From: Terfezia claveryi
Taxonomy: Eukaryota > Ascomycota > Pezizomycetes > Pezizales > Pezizaceae
Reading direction: 5' to 3'
Assembly: GCA_015179025.1 (NCBI GenBank)
Contig: WHUX01000476.1
Span: 1 to 23,967 of the forward strand
Length of the DNA stretch: 23,967 nucleotides
Shown here: positions 1 to 9,154 of the stretch, one piece after another
How positions within the stretch are numbered: position 1 is the stretch's first letter
Layout: each line of letters opens with the position of its first letter
Program-made: the position numbers and the translations under genes
Notes under the pieces: generated by a model
What the model was told of the DNA's origin: nothing
Seen by the model: the letters and a program-made list of their open reading frames with translations, nothing else
The model's database searches: none

Positions 1-282
1 ACACCAATGCTGGGCAGTTGCTCTCGCATCTGGGACGCACTGGGATGTTGGCCCCGTGCCTGGGACGCAAGCATACATGCAACCTTTGTCCCGACGCACT
101 TGGAAACACAACCCGCTTACAGCTTGCATCTGCTACGTTCTTACACCAGCCAGCTATGTAGCCGGGTTTGCAACCTTTGAATTTGCATGCAGCAGAAATA
201 TTCATTGTATTGGCCAATTATTATATACACAGAGAGGTATTTAGCAATAGATATGTACACGGAACATTTGTGCAGCAACACT

Positions 283-400
283 CGCTCTAACCCTTGGCCT
301 AACCTTCGCTCTAACTCTCGTTGTATCCATCGCTCTAACTCTCGCTCTAATGCTCGCTCTAATTCTCGCTCTAATGCTCTCTCTAATACTCGCTGTAATA
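283..400 (+). repeat. 12-bp tandem repeat (CGCTCTAAYNCT-like) in left arm
   Basis: About nine degenerate copies of CGCTCTAA plus four variable bases, such as CTCGCTCTAATG. The mirrored array on the right arm is shorter by two units, the main length difference between the arms. Confidence 0.8.
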
Positions 401-728
401 TGCTGGGAATAAGGGAAAAAGCGCGGGGAAGGGAAGTATATATACAGGAAAACCATAGTTGCCAAGGCCGACTGCTAAGGCCGACAATTTAGACTTTCCG
501 AAGACAATAAGATAAGGGATAATAAGAGAAGTGGCACGACAGTGATCAACGGCGCTCAGCCCCTCTTTCGCACGCGGGTGCCGTACTACTCAATGCCTGG
601 CCTGGTAATAGTCATATTGGGAAATCGTAGTCGTGGTACTGCGACCGAGACAAGTACTGCGGAATTCACGCTTTGTGATATATCCCGTAGGAATTCATGC
701 ATGCGCGGGCTTATATAAGTATATATAT

Positions 729-1084
729 GCGAGAAACCCATGTGCTCGCTGCGTATATATATATATGCGAGAAATCCATGCATTCGCGGGCTTATATATA
801 TATATATATGCGAGAAATCCATGCATTCGCGCGCTTATATATATATATATGCGAGAAACTCGTGCTTTTGGAGACATATATATATATGTGCGAGAAACTC
901 GTGCTTTTGGAGACTTATATATATATATGCGAGAAACTCGTGCTTTTGGAGACATATATATATATGTGCGAGAAACTCGTGCTTTTGGAGACATATATAT
1001 ATATGTGCGAGAAACTCGTGCTTTTGGAGACATATATATATATGTGCGAGAAACTCGTGCTTTTGGAGACATATATATATATGC
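729..1084 (+). repeat. 39-bp minisatellite at the centre of the palindrome
   Basis: Nine units start with GCGAGAAA at 729, 767, 810, 851, 890, 929, 968, 1007 and 1046. The first three intervals are 38-43 bp and the last five are exactly 39 bp. Each unit carries an alternating TA run of 10-18 bp, which is itself palindromic. The early units end CCATGCATTCGCGGGC and the later ones CTCGTGCTTTTGGAGAC, so two sub-families lie side by side. Open frames through this array on both strands are a by-product of the repeat. Confidence 0.9.
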
Positions 1085-1408
1085 CCGTGAATGCATGAAT
1101 TCCTACGGGATATATCACAAAGCGTAAACTCCGCACATATCGCAGTACTTGTCTCGTTCGCAGTACCACGACTACGATTTCCCAATATGACTATTACCAG
1201 GCCAGGCATTTAGTAGTACGGCACCCGCGTGCGAAAGAGGGGCTGAGTGCCGTTGATCACTGTCGTGCCACTTCTCTTATTATCCCTTATCTTATTGTCT
1301 TCGGAAAGTCTAAATTGTCGGCCTTAGCAGTCGGCCTTGGCAACTATGGTTTTCCTGTATATATACTTCCCTTCCCCGCGCTTTTTCCCTTATTCCCAGC
1401 ATATTACA

Positions 1409-1500
1409 GCGAGTATTAGAGAGAGCATTAGAGGGAGAGTTAGAGCGATGGATACAACGAGAGTTAGAGCGAAGGTTAGGCCAAGGGTTAGAGCGAGTGT
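1409..1500 (-). repeat. 12-bp tandem repeat in right arm
   Basis: Mirror copy of the array at 283-400, read as TTAGAGCGAGAG-type units, with two units fewer. Confidence 0.75.
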
Positions 1501-1736
1501 TGCTGCACAAATGTTCCGTGTACATATCTATTGCTAAATACCTCTCTGTGTATATAATAATTGGCCAATACAATGAATATTTCTGCTGCATGCAAATTCA
1601 AAGGTTGCAAACCCGGCTACATAGCAGGCTGGTGTAAGAACGTAGCAGATGCAAGCTGTAAGCGGGTTGTGTTTCCAAGTGGTCGGGACAAAGGTTGCAC
1701 GTATGCTTGCGTCCCAGGCACGGGGCCAACATCCCA

Positions 1737-1873
1737 GTGCGTCCCAGATGCGAGATCAACTGCCCAGCATTGGTGTTGCGTCCCAGGCGAGGGGGCAACG
1801 TTCCTGTGCGCCCAGATGCGAGAGCAACTGCCCAGCATTGGTGTTGCGTCACAGGCGAGGGGGCAACGTTCTA
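1737..1873 (+). repeat. Two 68-69-bp direct repeats at the foldback edge
   Basis: The block beginning GTGCGTCCCAGATGCGAG at 1737 recurs at 1806 with few changes, including the shared core CAACTGCCCAGCATTGGTGT. Downstream to 1945 the sequence is rich in GGACGCA/TGCGTCC words. The left end of the window is the inverted partner of the first copy. Confidence 0.75.
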
Positions 1874-2235
1874 GTGTGTCCAGACGCACAGGACGCACAG
1901 GACGCAAACTCGCGTCCGGACGCTTGGTGGTACGTCCTGACGCACATTTTTTTTTGCTGATGTAGGGTCTGGCCTGATGATCCTAGTACGTTTCTCCTGC
2001 TCCTGACTAAAATATCTGTGTCCTATTCTTTCGCGCTAAATCCCTATATAACTCCTATCCTCCTCACAATCGTGCGCAATCAGCACCAAACATTACTGCA
2101 GTGCAGCATCTTCCAACTCCTGCTCTGTATCCACCTAATGTGCCAACCAGACTACTAACACTCTATGCTTCTAACTCTTCCGATTATAAATAAATTGTCT
2201 CTTTACATCCGCCAAAATATATTACGCACATCTAT
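1874..2235. other. No gene seen
   Basis: AT-leaning sequence with a T-run near 1948-1956 and one copy of the dispersed motif TGCCAACCAGACTA at 2141-2154. No frame with coding character on either strand. Confidence 0.6.
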
Positions 2236-4344
2236 TCATTTCGAACCCTGACCTTCTATGTCCAACCTCATCCCCACATTCTGACAAAAAAATATATGCA
2301 CCACTATAATGTTTATTTTTATTCCTTCTGACTCTGCATCATCCGTGTCCTACAACCCATCCTCTGAATTCCCATCCTCCGCCTCGCAGTTATTATCATC
2401 ATCGTCCTACAGATCAGCATCTGACTTATCATTATCTTCCGAATCTTCACACTCATCTTCAGCCTCTTCATCACCATCTTCGCCGAGCTCACTACCAGCA
2501 TCCTCACTGTCGCCACTAGCACTTTACGCATCTTCGACCTCCTCTGTCGACCCATCATATCCGTCATTTGCCGGACTGCAACTGTATTCTAGCTCGTCAT
2601 TCTCGGCATGCATGATTGGCATATCGTTCTCCTCACTTACTGTGTCTGGCAATATTGGGGACCCTTCCTCGAAATACCCACATGGTATTAGATGTGTTTG
2701 TTCTGCCTTTTTCAGATCTTCCGCTAGCTCCTTAGCGTATTCGTTCAGTTCATCATTGTCAATACTATAGGATTCGGCTTGTTCTCATCGAAGTACTTTC
2801 CCATGCACCTGGCAGTGCCCAAGAATCCCTAACCGAATTATCTTCAACAGACTTTGCTCCAGTGTTGTCGGGAGACCCTCCCACTGCTTTAACATTCGAT
2901 TAAAGGCTACTGCCAGGCTGTTAGCGTTTAACTCCTAACAACCATGGTCCCATACTTACAAGAGGAATTCGTATAGTTGAAAAACTCCCCATCTTGGAAT
3001 ACCCCACTCTCATATGTCAGTAGTGCGTATCGCAGTGTCGCAAAAATCAGGCAGATGAATGGACCACTGATTCGGCTTATGAACATCGAGTCTTGGTTTC
3101 TGAGTTTCTTTACCCCATCAAAGAAATTCATATGAATGAATCGTGCTCCTTCGGTCGCTCTGAATCTATGACCCTACCCCTTCGATCATCCCCGGATTCT
3201 CAGTGTCTGTCGACTCACATTTTCCCTATGAATTCACTTACTTCCCGTTTTTCACATTGGCATGTCAAACGATCCTTATCCAACAACCAACTGACCCTCT
3301 TCCGAATGTACTCCGAACTGCAGTTTTGGTCAAAGTCGTAGAGTTTTGTGACATGACGCTTCACTTCATAGACGAGATGCGATCTTGTACGAGATTGGAT
3401 ACTCCGCAGCTGGATAAGGATTGTCAGCATCTTCTCCAACATTTGCTCCGACCTCTCTTATATATGCATCAATCTTAGTTGTGCGCTCTTCATCCACTCC
3501 GCACTCGATTTCAGCTTCCTTCCATACCTGTGCCAGAAGATATTCCGTACGATCAGCGTCTGGTAAAGGCTCCTCAAAAAAAGTGATCCTCTCGATGCAA
3601 TTTGCGGCATTACACACAACGGCCTTTGTTATTCCGTCAAACTGCGTGAAGCTCCGATTTCGCCGCGAATTTTCTTTGGCCCCTGTCAGTCGCTTCTTTG
3701 GTCTGTTCAGTCTATAATCGTCATCGTGGACATCTATTTCGATGCTAGGTGGTGATGACGATCGTGGTTGGTTTGTGTCCGAACTGCGCCACTCGCAGAT
3801 GGACTGAGAGGTGCCTTGCCCAGACTGTTAAGATGTGGTTCAAGTACATTTTGTAAGTACATGTCAAGTATATTCTTGTGGAATGGTTTGTTTACCTTTC
3901 CACTTTGCACAATGGTAGAACTGGAATTCCCTTGACTTCTCGTACCTCTATGTTGACCCCAGTGGACTCATAGGATTCATTGCTGGATGGTAAATCCTGT
4001 CACACTTATCTGTAAGTACTGGTTTCCTCAATCTTGCTGATTCTCCTACCTCCGGAAAATTAATTGTAGCCTGAAAAGTCGACGAAACCTAATTAACTCA
4101 CTTGATCAATTAGATACAATTCATGCAACTATGGAACACTTTCACTTACGGGACTACTGGTGGATGCCTGGCCCTTGCCGTTCGATGTTAATTATCTAGT
4201 GGAAGACTTTTTTATATTGGCATTAACAGATTACCACTTGGTTGTGTTGTCTTTGAGGTCACAGCTTGCAGCCTGCTTGCGGGTGATTTGCTTACCTTTT
4301 TCCTTTGCTTCTGGCTTAGTCATTGACTTCCGTATTGCTACCAT
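2236..4344 (-). pseudogene. Decayed DUF6532-type protein gene with acidic C-terminus
   Basis: The minus strand carries a spliced gene broken by about three one-base frameshifts (near 3960, 3775 and 3430) and in-frame stops at 2785, 2524, 2407 and 2350. A possible start is ATG at 4344. Supported introns are 4071-4149 (GTAAGT, 79 nt), 3174-3241 (GTAAGT, 68 nt, phase 0) and 2910-2959 (GTAAGT, 50 nt, branch CTAAC). In order, the product has a polar basic N-part, then RTEYLLAQVWKEAEI, HLVYEVKRHVTKLYDF, RFIHMNFFDGVKKL, LRYALLTYESGVFQ and RMLKQWEGLP. That order fits the basidiomycete DUF6532 domain as I remember it (function unknown). After it comes a Glu/Asp-rich tail in one frame down to TGA at 2236. 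The true C-terminus could be any of the downstream stops. DUF6532 is by recall, not by search. Confidence 0.65.
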
Positions 4345-4747
4345 CGTGAGCTGCTTTGTCTGCAAGAAGCCGCCTACCACCTCAGTGGATATCGTGGTCG
4401 TCTTAAATCCGCTGATGTATACTAACAATATTTCTTATTGTCAACACTAGCTTGGATTCTAATAGTCCGCCCACAGCTTTTCTCAATGGTACACCAAAAA
4501 AAAAACAAAAAAAAACAACTATTATGAAACATGGCATATAATTCACGACACCCACCATTCGGCTCATACCCACAAAAATCTCCGAGTGTCCAAAAAGGAC
4601 CTTCTGAAACATCACCATGACACTCACAATCCTTCCTTGACCCATAAAAATCCCCGACCACCCTGATGTCTCATATTCCCCTAACCTTCCCTAAAAAAAT
4701 AAAAAAAAGACAGATTGCACATGCATGCGTTACATGACATCCAATCA
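4345..4747. other. No gene seen
   Basis: Short overlapping minus-strand frames here have no coding character. The stretch holds A-runs near 4495-4517 and 4690-4708 and ends at the hAT target duplication. Confidence 0.55.
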
Positions 4748-4755
4748 ATGATACC
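4748..4755 (+). other. 8-bp target site duplication, left copy
   Basis: ATGATACC directly precedes the element's first base and is repeated exactly at 19168-19175. Eight base pairs is the duplication length of hAT transposases. Confidence 0.92.
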
Positions 4756-4777
4756 TAGTGTGCGCCACGGGGCGAGT
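4756..4777 (+). repeat. Left terminal inverted repeat
   Basis: Begins TAGTGTGCGCCACGG and ends GGCGAGT. It is the exact reverse complement of 19146-19167. The first five bases fit the hAT terminal consensus YARNG. Confidence 0.92.
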
Positions 4778-4908
4778 ACAACTCGGACCTGGTCGCCAAG
4801 ACCCGCCTCGGCGAGCGAGTTTTGGAGTTTCAACAACTCGCCGAGTCGGCTTTCCTGTTCTACAACTCGACTCGCGATTAATCGGTGATCTACAGATTAC
4901 TCGCCAAG
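4778..4908 (+). repeat. Left subterminal region with GGCGAGT/ACTCGCC words
   Basis: Contains repeated ACTCGCC, CTCGG and CGAGT words and ends with a 34-bp block (4875-4908, starting CGATTAATCGGTGATC) that recurs inverted at 19025-19058. Short repeated words next to the terminal repeats are typical hAT transposase-binding sites; that role is inferred here. Confidence 0.75.
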
Positions 4909-5034
4909 CCTACCCTGTTTCCTTTTTTTTTTTTATTGTTTTGTCCCGACTCTTCTATAATCTCATCACGTTTAACACCCTCATTCCGTTCTTCTATATC
5001 TTGGTTGTCTTTGTATGACCGATTCTTTCTACCT

Positions 5035-5272
5035 TCACGGGTTGCTTGCACGGTGCCAGATTGCTTGTCTCGTATTCCTTGCACTATCACGGATTGTATG
5101 CACTGTGCCCGATTGCCTGTCACGGATTCCTTGCACTGTCACGGATTCCTTGCTTCTTTCACTATGCCAGATTGCCTGTCACGGATTGCTTGCACTATCA
5201 CGGATTGCTTGCACTATCACGGATTGCTTGCACTGTTACAGATTGCTTGCACTGTCATGGATTGCTCCCACC
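5035..5272 (+). repeat. TCCGTGAC-core minisatellite, left-end array
   Basis: About a dozen units of the type GTCACGGATTGCTTGCACT, roughly 19 bp each with many point variants. The array lies just inside the left subterminal region, as the similar array at 18850-18940 does on the right, in inverted orientation. Confidence 0.85.
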
Positions 5273-5581
5273 CGCTGACGAACAATACTAGCAATCTGTA
5301 CTACACGGCCAAACAAAATCCTTACCCAAATATCGGTTAAGAAATATATTAATATACCTTAAATAAATCACAAGACCCGTCACCATGACTATAACAAAAA
5401 TCTTTCCCACATCCTACAAAACCTGAAAAATCCTTCCTAACCTCACTTGAGTTTACCAATAATCCCCCGTAAATCAATTCATACAACTATACAACATAGA
5501 AAGAAAAAAAAAAACTCTTCAAAGCAAAACCAAATGCCCTAAATGTTCCCTAAAAAAAGCACTTGGCTGGTGGGATGGTGT
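5273..5581. other. No gene seen; A-rich spacer
   Basis: AT-rich with an A-run near 5504-5514. On the minus strand it lies downstream of the possible last exon ending at 5582 and could be its 3' untranslated region. Confidence 0.5.
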
Positions 5582-5755
5582 TCAACTGGTAGGAAGTCGG
5601 GTACCGGAACCTAATTCGCCAAAGATTCCAATATTTACCTTGGCTGTCAGGCGTTCGGGTATCTGTGTTCCTTGGTAATTGACATCTAAACCGGAATCGT
5701 ATAACATCAGGGCGGTCCCTCTTCGACCGTTGATGTAAACCTCCCTACGTTGTGG
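5582..5755 (-). CDS. Possible C-terminal exon or separate small frame
   Basis: The minus frame is open for 57 codons and ends in TGA at 5582-5584. It reads through REVYINGRRGTALMLYDSG and LTAKVNIGIFGELGSG. An overlapping neighbouring frame (roughly 5725-5845) reads through RRFTVTEDEIYSYKNDHN. Both look more like real protein than noise and lie directly downstream of the H3-like gene. I could not find a splice that joins them in phase. A frameshift in the adjacent GGA-rich tract is a possible reason. They may be a C-terminal extension of that gene or an unrelated fragment. Confidence 0.3.
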   Translation of the reverse strand, partial: PQRREVYINGRRGTALMLYDSGLDVNYQGTQIPERLTAKVNIGIFGELGSGTRLPTS

Positions 5756-5839
5756 TCATTCTTGTAACTATATATTTCATCCTCAGTAACAGTGAACCTT
5801 CTACTAGGTGATGTACGGTATGCTAACACAAGGGAATGA

Positions 5840-6767
5840 TTATTGGGTACCTGCGCCTCCTCCTCCTGCTGCCCCTCCGCCTGCTACTGCCCCCACCGTT
5901 GCTGCTGCTTCTCCTCCTCCTCCTGCCCCTGGTCCTGCTCCGGCTGCTGCTGCTGCTGCTACCACCGCCCCTGGTCCTCCCCCTGCCCCTGGTCCTGCTC
6001 CTGCTGCTGCTGCTGCTGCTCCTCCTGCCCCTGCTGCTGCTGCTGGCCCTCCTCCTCCGGCTGGTCTCGGTACTGCACGGCGTCCTCTTTTTGCTTTTTG
6101 GGGCATTCGTCGGCTCACAAGAGGTACATGTGGAAATGCCCCTGGCATATTACCCCCGGCCAATATATTCTCCTGAATTTTATGCCATAGTCTAACATCT
6201 CGCTGTAGGATTGTTTGTCTATTGTGTGTTTCACCGCCTTGTGTTGCAATCAGGTTCACCGCTTTTTCCGTATTCATAATTAGTCATATTTGTCCGTGAC
6301 AGCATCCGTGACAGCATCCGTGACATATTTTGACTTACTGGTGAAATACTCATGCATATATGCTTCCGCCACCTCCTGTATGGCATCTGTTGCCCTCACT
6401 TGGATATGCTCCACATTATTCCGATCTATGAACTGCGAGTATTTGTCGTTATTATCCCTATTCACGTCTTGTACAATCTCCCTGCACAGCCTGCGGAATG
6501 CAATCTTCGGAAATATTAGGTCAACGCTTCACTATTGATTCCTAATTGACGTACGAGGCTGACTGATAATACAGTTAGATTAGTCCTTTTTACTTCATGG
6601 AATGGAATGCTTCATGGAATGGAATGCTAACGTCCTTGTGACCGCTTTCTTATGGTTTTTGGTGCCACCGCTTTTTGGGGGGGCACGACTGATTTTATAT
6701 TCCTAGGGACTTGTGACCTCGCTGGTTGCCCAGGGTTTTTCTTCGGAACCTGCTTTGTTCTTGCCAT
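5840..6767 (-). CDS. Divergent histone H3-like protein, transposon cargo
   Basis: ATG at 6767 starts MARTKQ, the canonical H3 N-terminus with the Lys4 context; the rest of the tail is unlike H3. Exon 1 is 6632-6767, then an intron 6563-6631 with branch CTAAC. Exon 2 (6339-6562) gives FPKIAFRRLCREIVQD, matching H3 RKLPFQRLVREIAQD. A roughly 11-residue insertion follows, then ATDAIQEVAEAYMHEYF, matching H3 VMALQEASEAYLVGLF. Intron 6262-6338 (GTAAGT, branch CTAAT) holds a minisatellite. Exon 3 gives VNLIATQ and TILQRDVRLWHKI, matching H3 NLCAIHA and TIMPKDIQLARRI. A Gly/Ala/Pro-rich extension runs to TAA at 5840. One base appears to be missing near 6515-6525, between the N-helix (GLSLVRQL) and helix 1. 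An alternative splice avoids this but drops the N-helix. Expected role: nucleosome incorporation as an H3 variant, if functional. Confidence 0.75.
5860..6070 (+). repeat. GCT/CCT-type trinucleotide-rich tract
   Basis: Imprecise repeats of CCTGGTCCTGCTCC and GCTGCTGCT. On the minus strand they encode the Gly/Ala/Pro-rich tail of the H3-like protein. Slippage here could shift the frame relative to downstream coding sequence. Confidence 0.8.
6292..6324 (+). repeat. TCCGTGAC-core minisatellite in intron of the H3-like gene
   Basis: Three units of TCCGTGACAGCA (12 bp) inside the second intron (6262-6338) of the H3-like gene. Confidence 0.85.
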
Positions 6768-7507
6768 TCTTATATGTTAGCTGGTTAAAGGAGGCGATGA
6801 ACTTGGTGACCCAGGGGCGATAGTGATGATCTTATACGAGACGAAGCAACACAGAGCGTTGTAGGGATCCAGACCTAACTATCAAACAATGAATCCAAGT
6901 TTGCCTGCACGTTCCCTCAAGTTAGCTTAGATACATCGATAAAGGAAACCCGACAAAGGAAACGCGACAAACGAAACCCGACAAAGGATATCGACAACTA
7001 GCTGTTAGGCTGTTAGTCGTGTACACAATTAAGCTGAACAAGCATCGTCGTGGCAGATTAACTCGCCTTTTGCCAAATTCCCCCTGGGGACTGACTCATT
7101 TTGGCCCCCTTAATGGGGCCGCATATGGGTTACTTTTGCCTGCAGGTGGGCTGGGATTACCGGAGGAGACCAGACAAGCTGGGAGGCGATATATACTAGA
7201 GTATATATATATACCTATCTGTCTCATATGCAACCTTAGAACACCGAGGGACTAGTGCAAGCCGACTCGTGAGTTGTACCCCAGTCTAAGCCTGCACCAC
7301 TAGCCTAATATACTGGGCTTGTGCCAACCAGACTATACCTTAAGTACTCTATTGTCCACCTAGCGACTAGTCTATACTAACCTATTGCTGTATCCAAAAG
7401 AACAATAAATCAACAATCCTGACCCACAATGATATATCAAACAACCAATACCAAAATTCCATCAGATGACAAGGAAATAGAGAAATAATTGCTGGACAAC
7501 ATAGGGA
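6768..7507. other. No convincing gene; upstream region of the H3-like gene
   Basis: Holds a short tandem repeat at about 6938-6992 (CGACAAAGGAAACC-like, 14-15 bp, four imperfect copies), a TA-rich run near 7189-7213 and one copy of GTGCCAACCAGACTA at 7321-7335. A plus-strand frame at 7019-7255 has no recognisable content. The minus-strand promoter of the H3-like gene should lie just above 6767. Confidence 0.5.
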
Positions 7508-7556
7508 TCTGTGACAAAATATAAATTCCGTGACAAAGTGTAAGCTCCGTGACACC
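7508..7556 (+). repeat. TCCGTGAC-core minisatellite, three 19-bp units
   Basis: GTGAC cores at 7511, 7530 and 7549, spaced exactly 19 bp, with AT-rich spacers. The array lies just downstream of the stop codon of the minus-strand acidic-tail gene. Confidence 0.75.
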
Positions 7557-7569
7557 CCATACGTGGTCG

Positions 7570-9154
7570 TTATTCATCTTGTTCTTCTCCCTCGACATCA
7601 TCCTCTCCTTCACCCTCTTCATCCTCTTCATCCTCTTCATCCTCTTCATCCTCTTCATCTTCTTATCCTCTTCATCCTCTTCACCCTCTTCATCTTCTTC
7701 ATCCTCTTCACCCTCTTCACCCTCTTCATTCTCTTCATCCCCTTCTTCCACTTCATTCTCCTCAATCCCCTCCACATCCTCGTAATCATCATCATCTGTG
7801 TCGCTCGGGATAAGTCCTGGGGGTGAATCGCCACCAAGATGAGGCAATCCTTTTTGACGTAGCCTCGATGCTGGCCATAATGGAGTTTCGATTACGCTAT
7901 CCTTTACCGAATATACCTTGGCATCATCGTTGGAATCAGTAAGCTCGGCCTCAGCGTCAGATGATGAAAGGTCGTCCTCTAGAACCTGGCCATCGCTTTC
8001 ATCCTCGGAGTCCTATGCTATGGTGAATAATATATCACACTTCTGAAGGGAGAGATACATACGGGTTCAATATCCTCAACTGCATCACTTAAACAATCTT
8101 CCGCACCCCCTTCAGCTATTTCCATTTCCTGTATGATCCGATCAGCTATGGCAATTGCATCGTCCTGTGCATGTGGCTGTTCAATTGGGCCCTCGAACTG
8201 TGCGTATGCTTGGCGTGAAATGGGCTCAACACTAACAACGACACTAAACTCATTTACTGGCTTTGTTCCCGTTTCTTCCAAATCACCTTCTGGAATTGTA
8301 AATGCCGGTATATTATCACCTTCGCCTAGCTCAAGATAAAACCTCTTCTGCGCTTGGGAGAGCCCATACCAGCGATATAAAATATACGCCTTCTTCCGAA
8401 CTAACATTACCTCCCAGGTCTTTTGGACAAGTCGTTTGAACTTGCCGCGTTGCACATCACTGAGCTGATTCCTCTTCGTCCCAATTGGTGCACCGGTAAC
8501 AATGGCATGCTCACTCTCCGCCACGCCAGCTTTGAGAGCCCTGTTAACTTTTTGGCGCTTCCAGTCCTTGGCTCGTTCGAACGCTAGAAGTGGACCCAGC
8601 AATCTTTTCTGAGTTTCCCGGATTTTTCTGGTGTGTGGATTGGTTGATGTTCCCCAAACTTTACGACCCCCACTAAACTCTTTGTCTGGGTCAAATTCTT
8701 TTGAGCCCCAAGGAAATTCCACATACTTCTCATATGGGTTTACTGGCGTAACTGGGGCTGGGGCAGGTGCGGCTAGGATAGGCGTGACTGGCACAGTTGT
8801 CACAGAAGTCTTTCTCCGTTTGCGTTTATCTGTTGTTCGATTCCCGGATGTTGTGTTCCTCTTCGATAGCGTCTTCTTTTTCTGTACGGGGCCTACCATT
8901 GTGATCCCTTGCTTTGATAGTCTGTTTTTTTGGCTACACGCTTTCTTGTCAGATCTATGGACGTCCTGGACACCGTCCGTGACACCGTCCGTGACACCGT
9001 CCATGACACCATCCGTGACACCGTCCGTGACACAGCCCTTGGAGCACTTTGGATCACGCATGACCTTGGAGCACATACCTGCAGAAATGAGGCCTTCTAA
9101 CCGGCGCTGGCGATAGCCAATAGTGGGTATTATACTGGACGCAGCGTGAGACTT
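7570..9154 (-). CDS. Orphan cargo protein with Asp/Glu-rich C-terminal tail
   Basis: I do not recognise the family. Supported exons are 9079-9154 (reading GYRQRRLEGLISA), 8063-8940 and 7570-8012. Introns are 8941-9078 (GTATGT, branch CTGAC, holding a minisatellite) and 8013-8062 (GTATGT, 50 nt, phase 0). The middle exon gives a Lys/Arg-rich N-part (KRKRRKTS), a proline-alanine stretch, VEFPWGSKEFDPDKEF and a helical basic segment RGKFKRLVQKTWEVMLVRK. The last exon is almost entirely acidic and ends GEEQDE then TAA at 7570. One base is missing in the GAGGAT repeat near 7660-7675, throwing this copy into a Lys/Met/Arg frame that ends at 7437. Restoring length to a multiple of three gives about 465 residues. 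The true 5' end lies upstream and is unresolved. A basic body with an acidic tail suggests a nuclear, possibly histone-binding protein; that is inference. Confidence 0.65.
7580..7770 (+). repeat. CTCTTCATC hexamer/nonamer tract
   Basis: Tandem CTCTTCATC and CTCTTCACC units encode the Asp/Glu tail of the minus-strand gene. The probable one-base deletion of that gene lies inside this tract, as expected for slippage. Confidence 0.85.
8969..9033 (+). repeat. TCCGTGAC-core minisatellite in an intron of the acidic-tail gene
   Basis: Five to six 12-bp units of TCCGTGACACCG. They keep a minus-strand frame open (VTDG repeats), but the flanking GCAG|GTATGT donor at 9078 and the CTGAC-plus-AAAG acceptor at 8941 place them in an intron of 138 nt that joins its exons in phase. 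Confidence 0.8.

Larger units (their letters stand above)
1..1776. repeat. Large foldback (inverted-repeat) element
   Basis: The left arm (1 to about 710) reads as the reverse complement of the right arm (about 1083 to 1776). Anchors are position 1 with 1776 (ACACCAATGC against GCATTGGTGT), 481 with 1321, and the sequence around 595-710 with 1083-1207. A 56-base stretch compared by eye near 545-600 shows two mismatches. The main length difference is two extra 12-bp repeat units in the left arm. The arms close on a 39-bp minisatellite. The left end is probably cut by the window, because the right arm runs into further related repeats after 1776. I see no transposase in it. It could be a foldback transposon, two head-to-head copies of one repeat, or the product of palindromic gene amplification. 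Confidence 0.85.

Noticed and set aside
633..1209. Several long overlapping frames on both strands through the 39-bp repeat (IYIYVRETRAFGD units).
   Set aside because: A 39-bp period is a multiple of three and keeps frames open automatically; there is no other sign of coding.
2309..2770. Ser-rich 153-codon plus-strand frame.
   Set aside because: It is the antisense shadow of the Asp/Glu-coding tail of the minus-strand DUF6532-type gene.
7019..7255. 78-codon plus-strand frame.
   Set aside because: No domain or splice context, and the residue composition shifts at the TA-rich run; most likely chance.
8960..9076. VTDG repeat at the start of the acidic-tail protein, with ATG at 9076 as start.
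   Set aside because: The ATG lies inside a CAG|GTATGT donor, and the repeat matches arrays that occupy introns of neighbouring genes. An in-phase acceptor exists at 8941.
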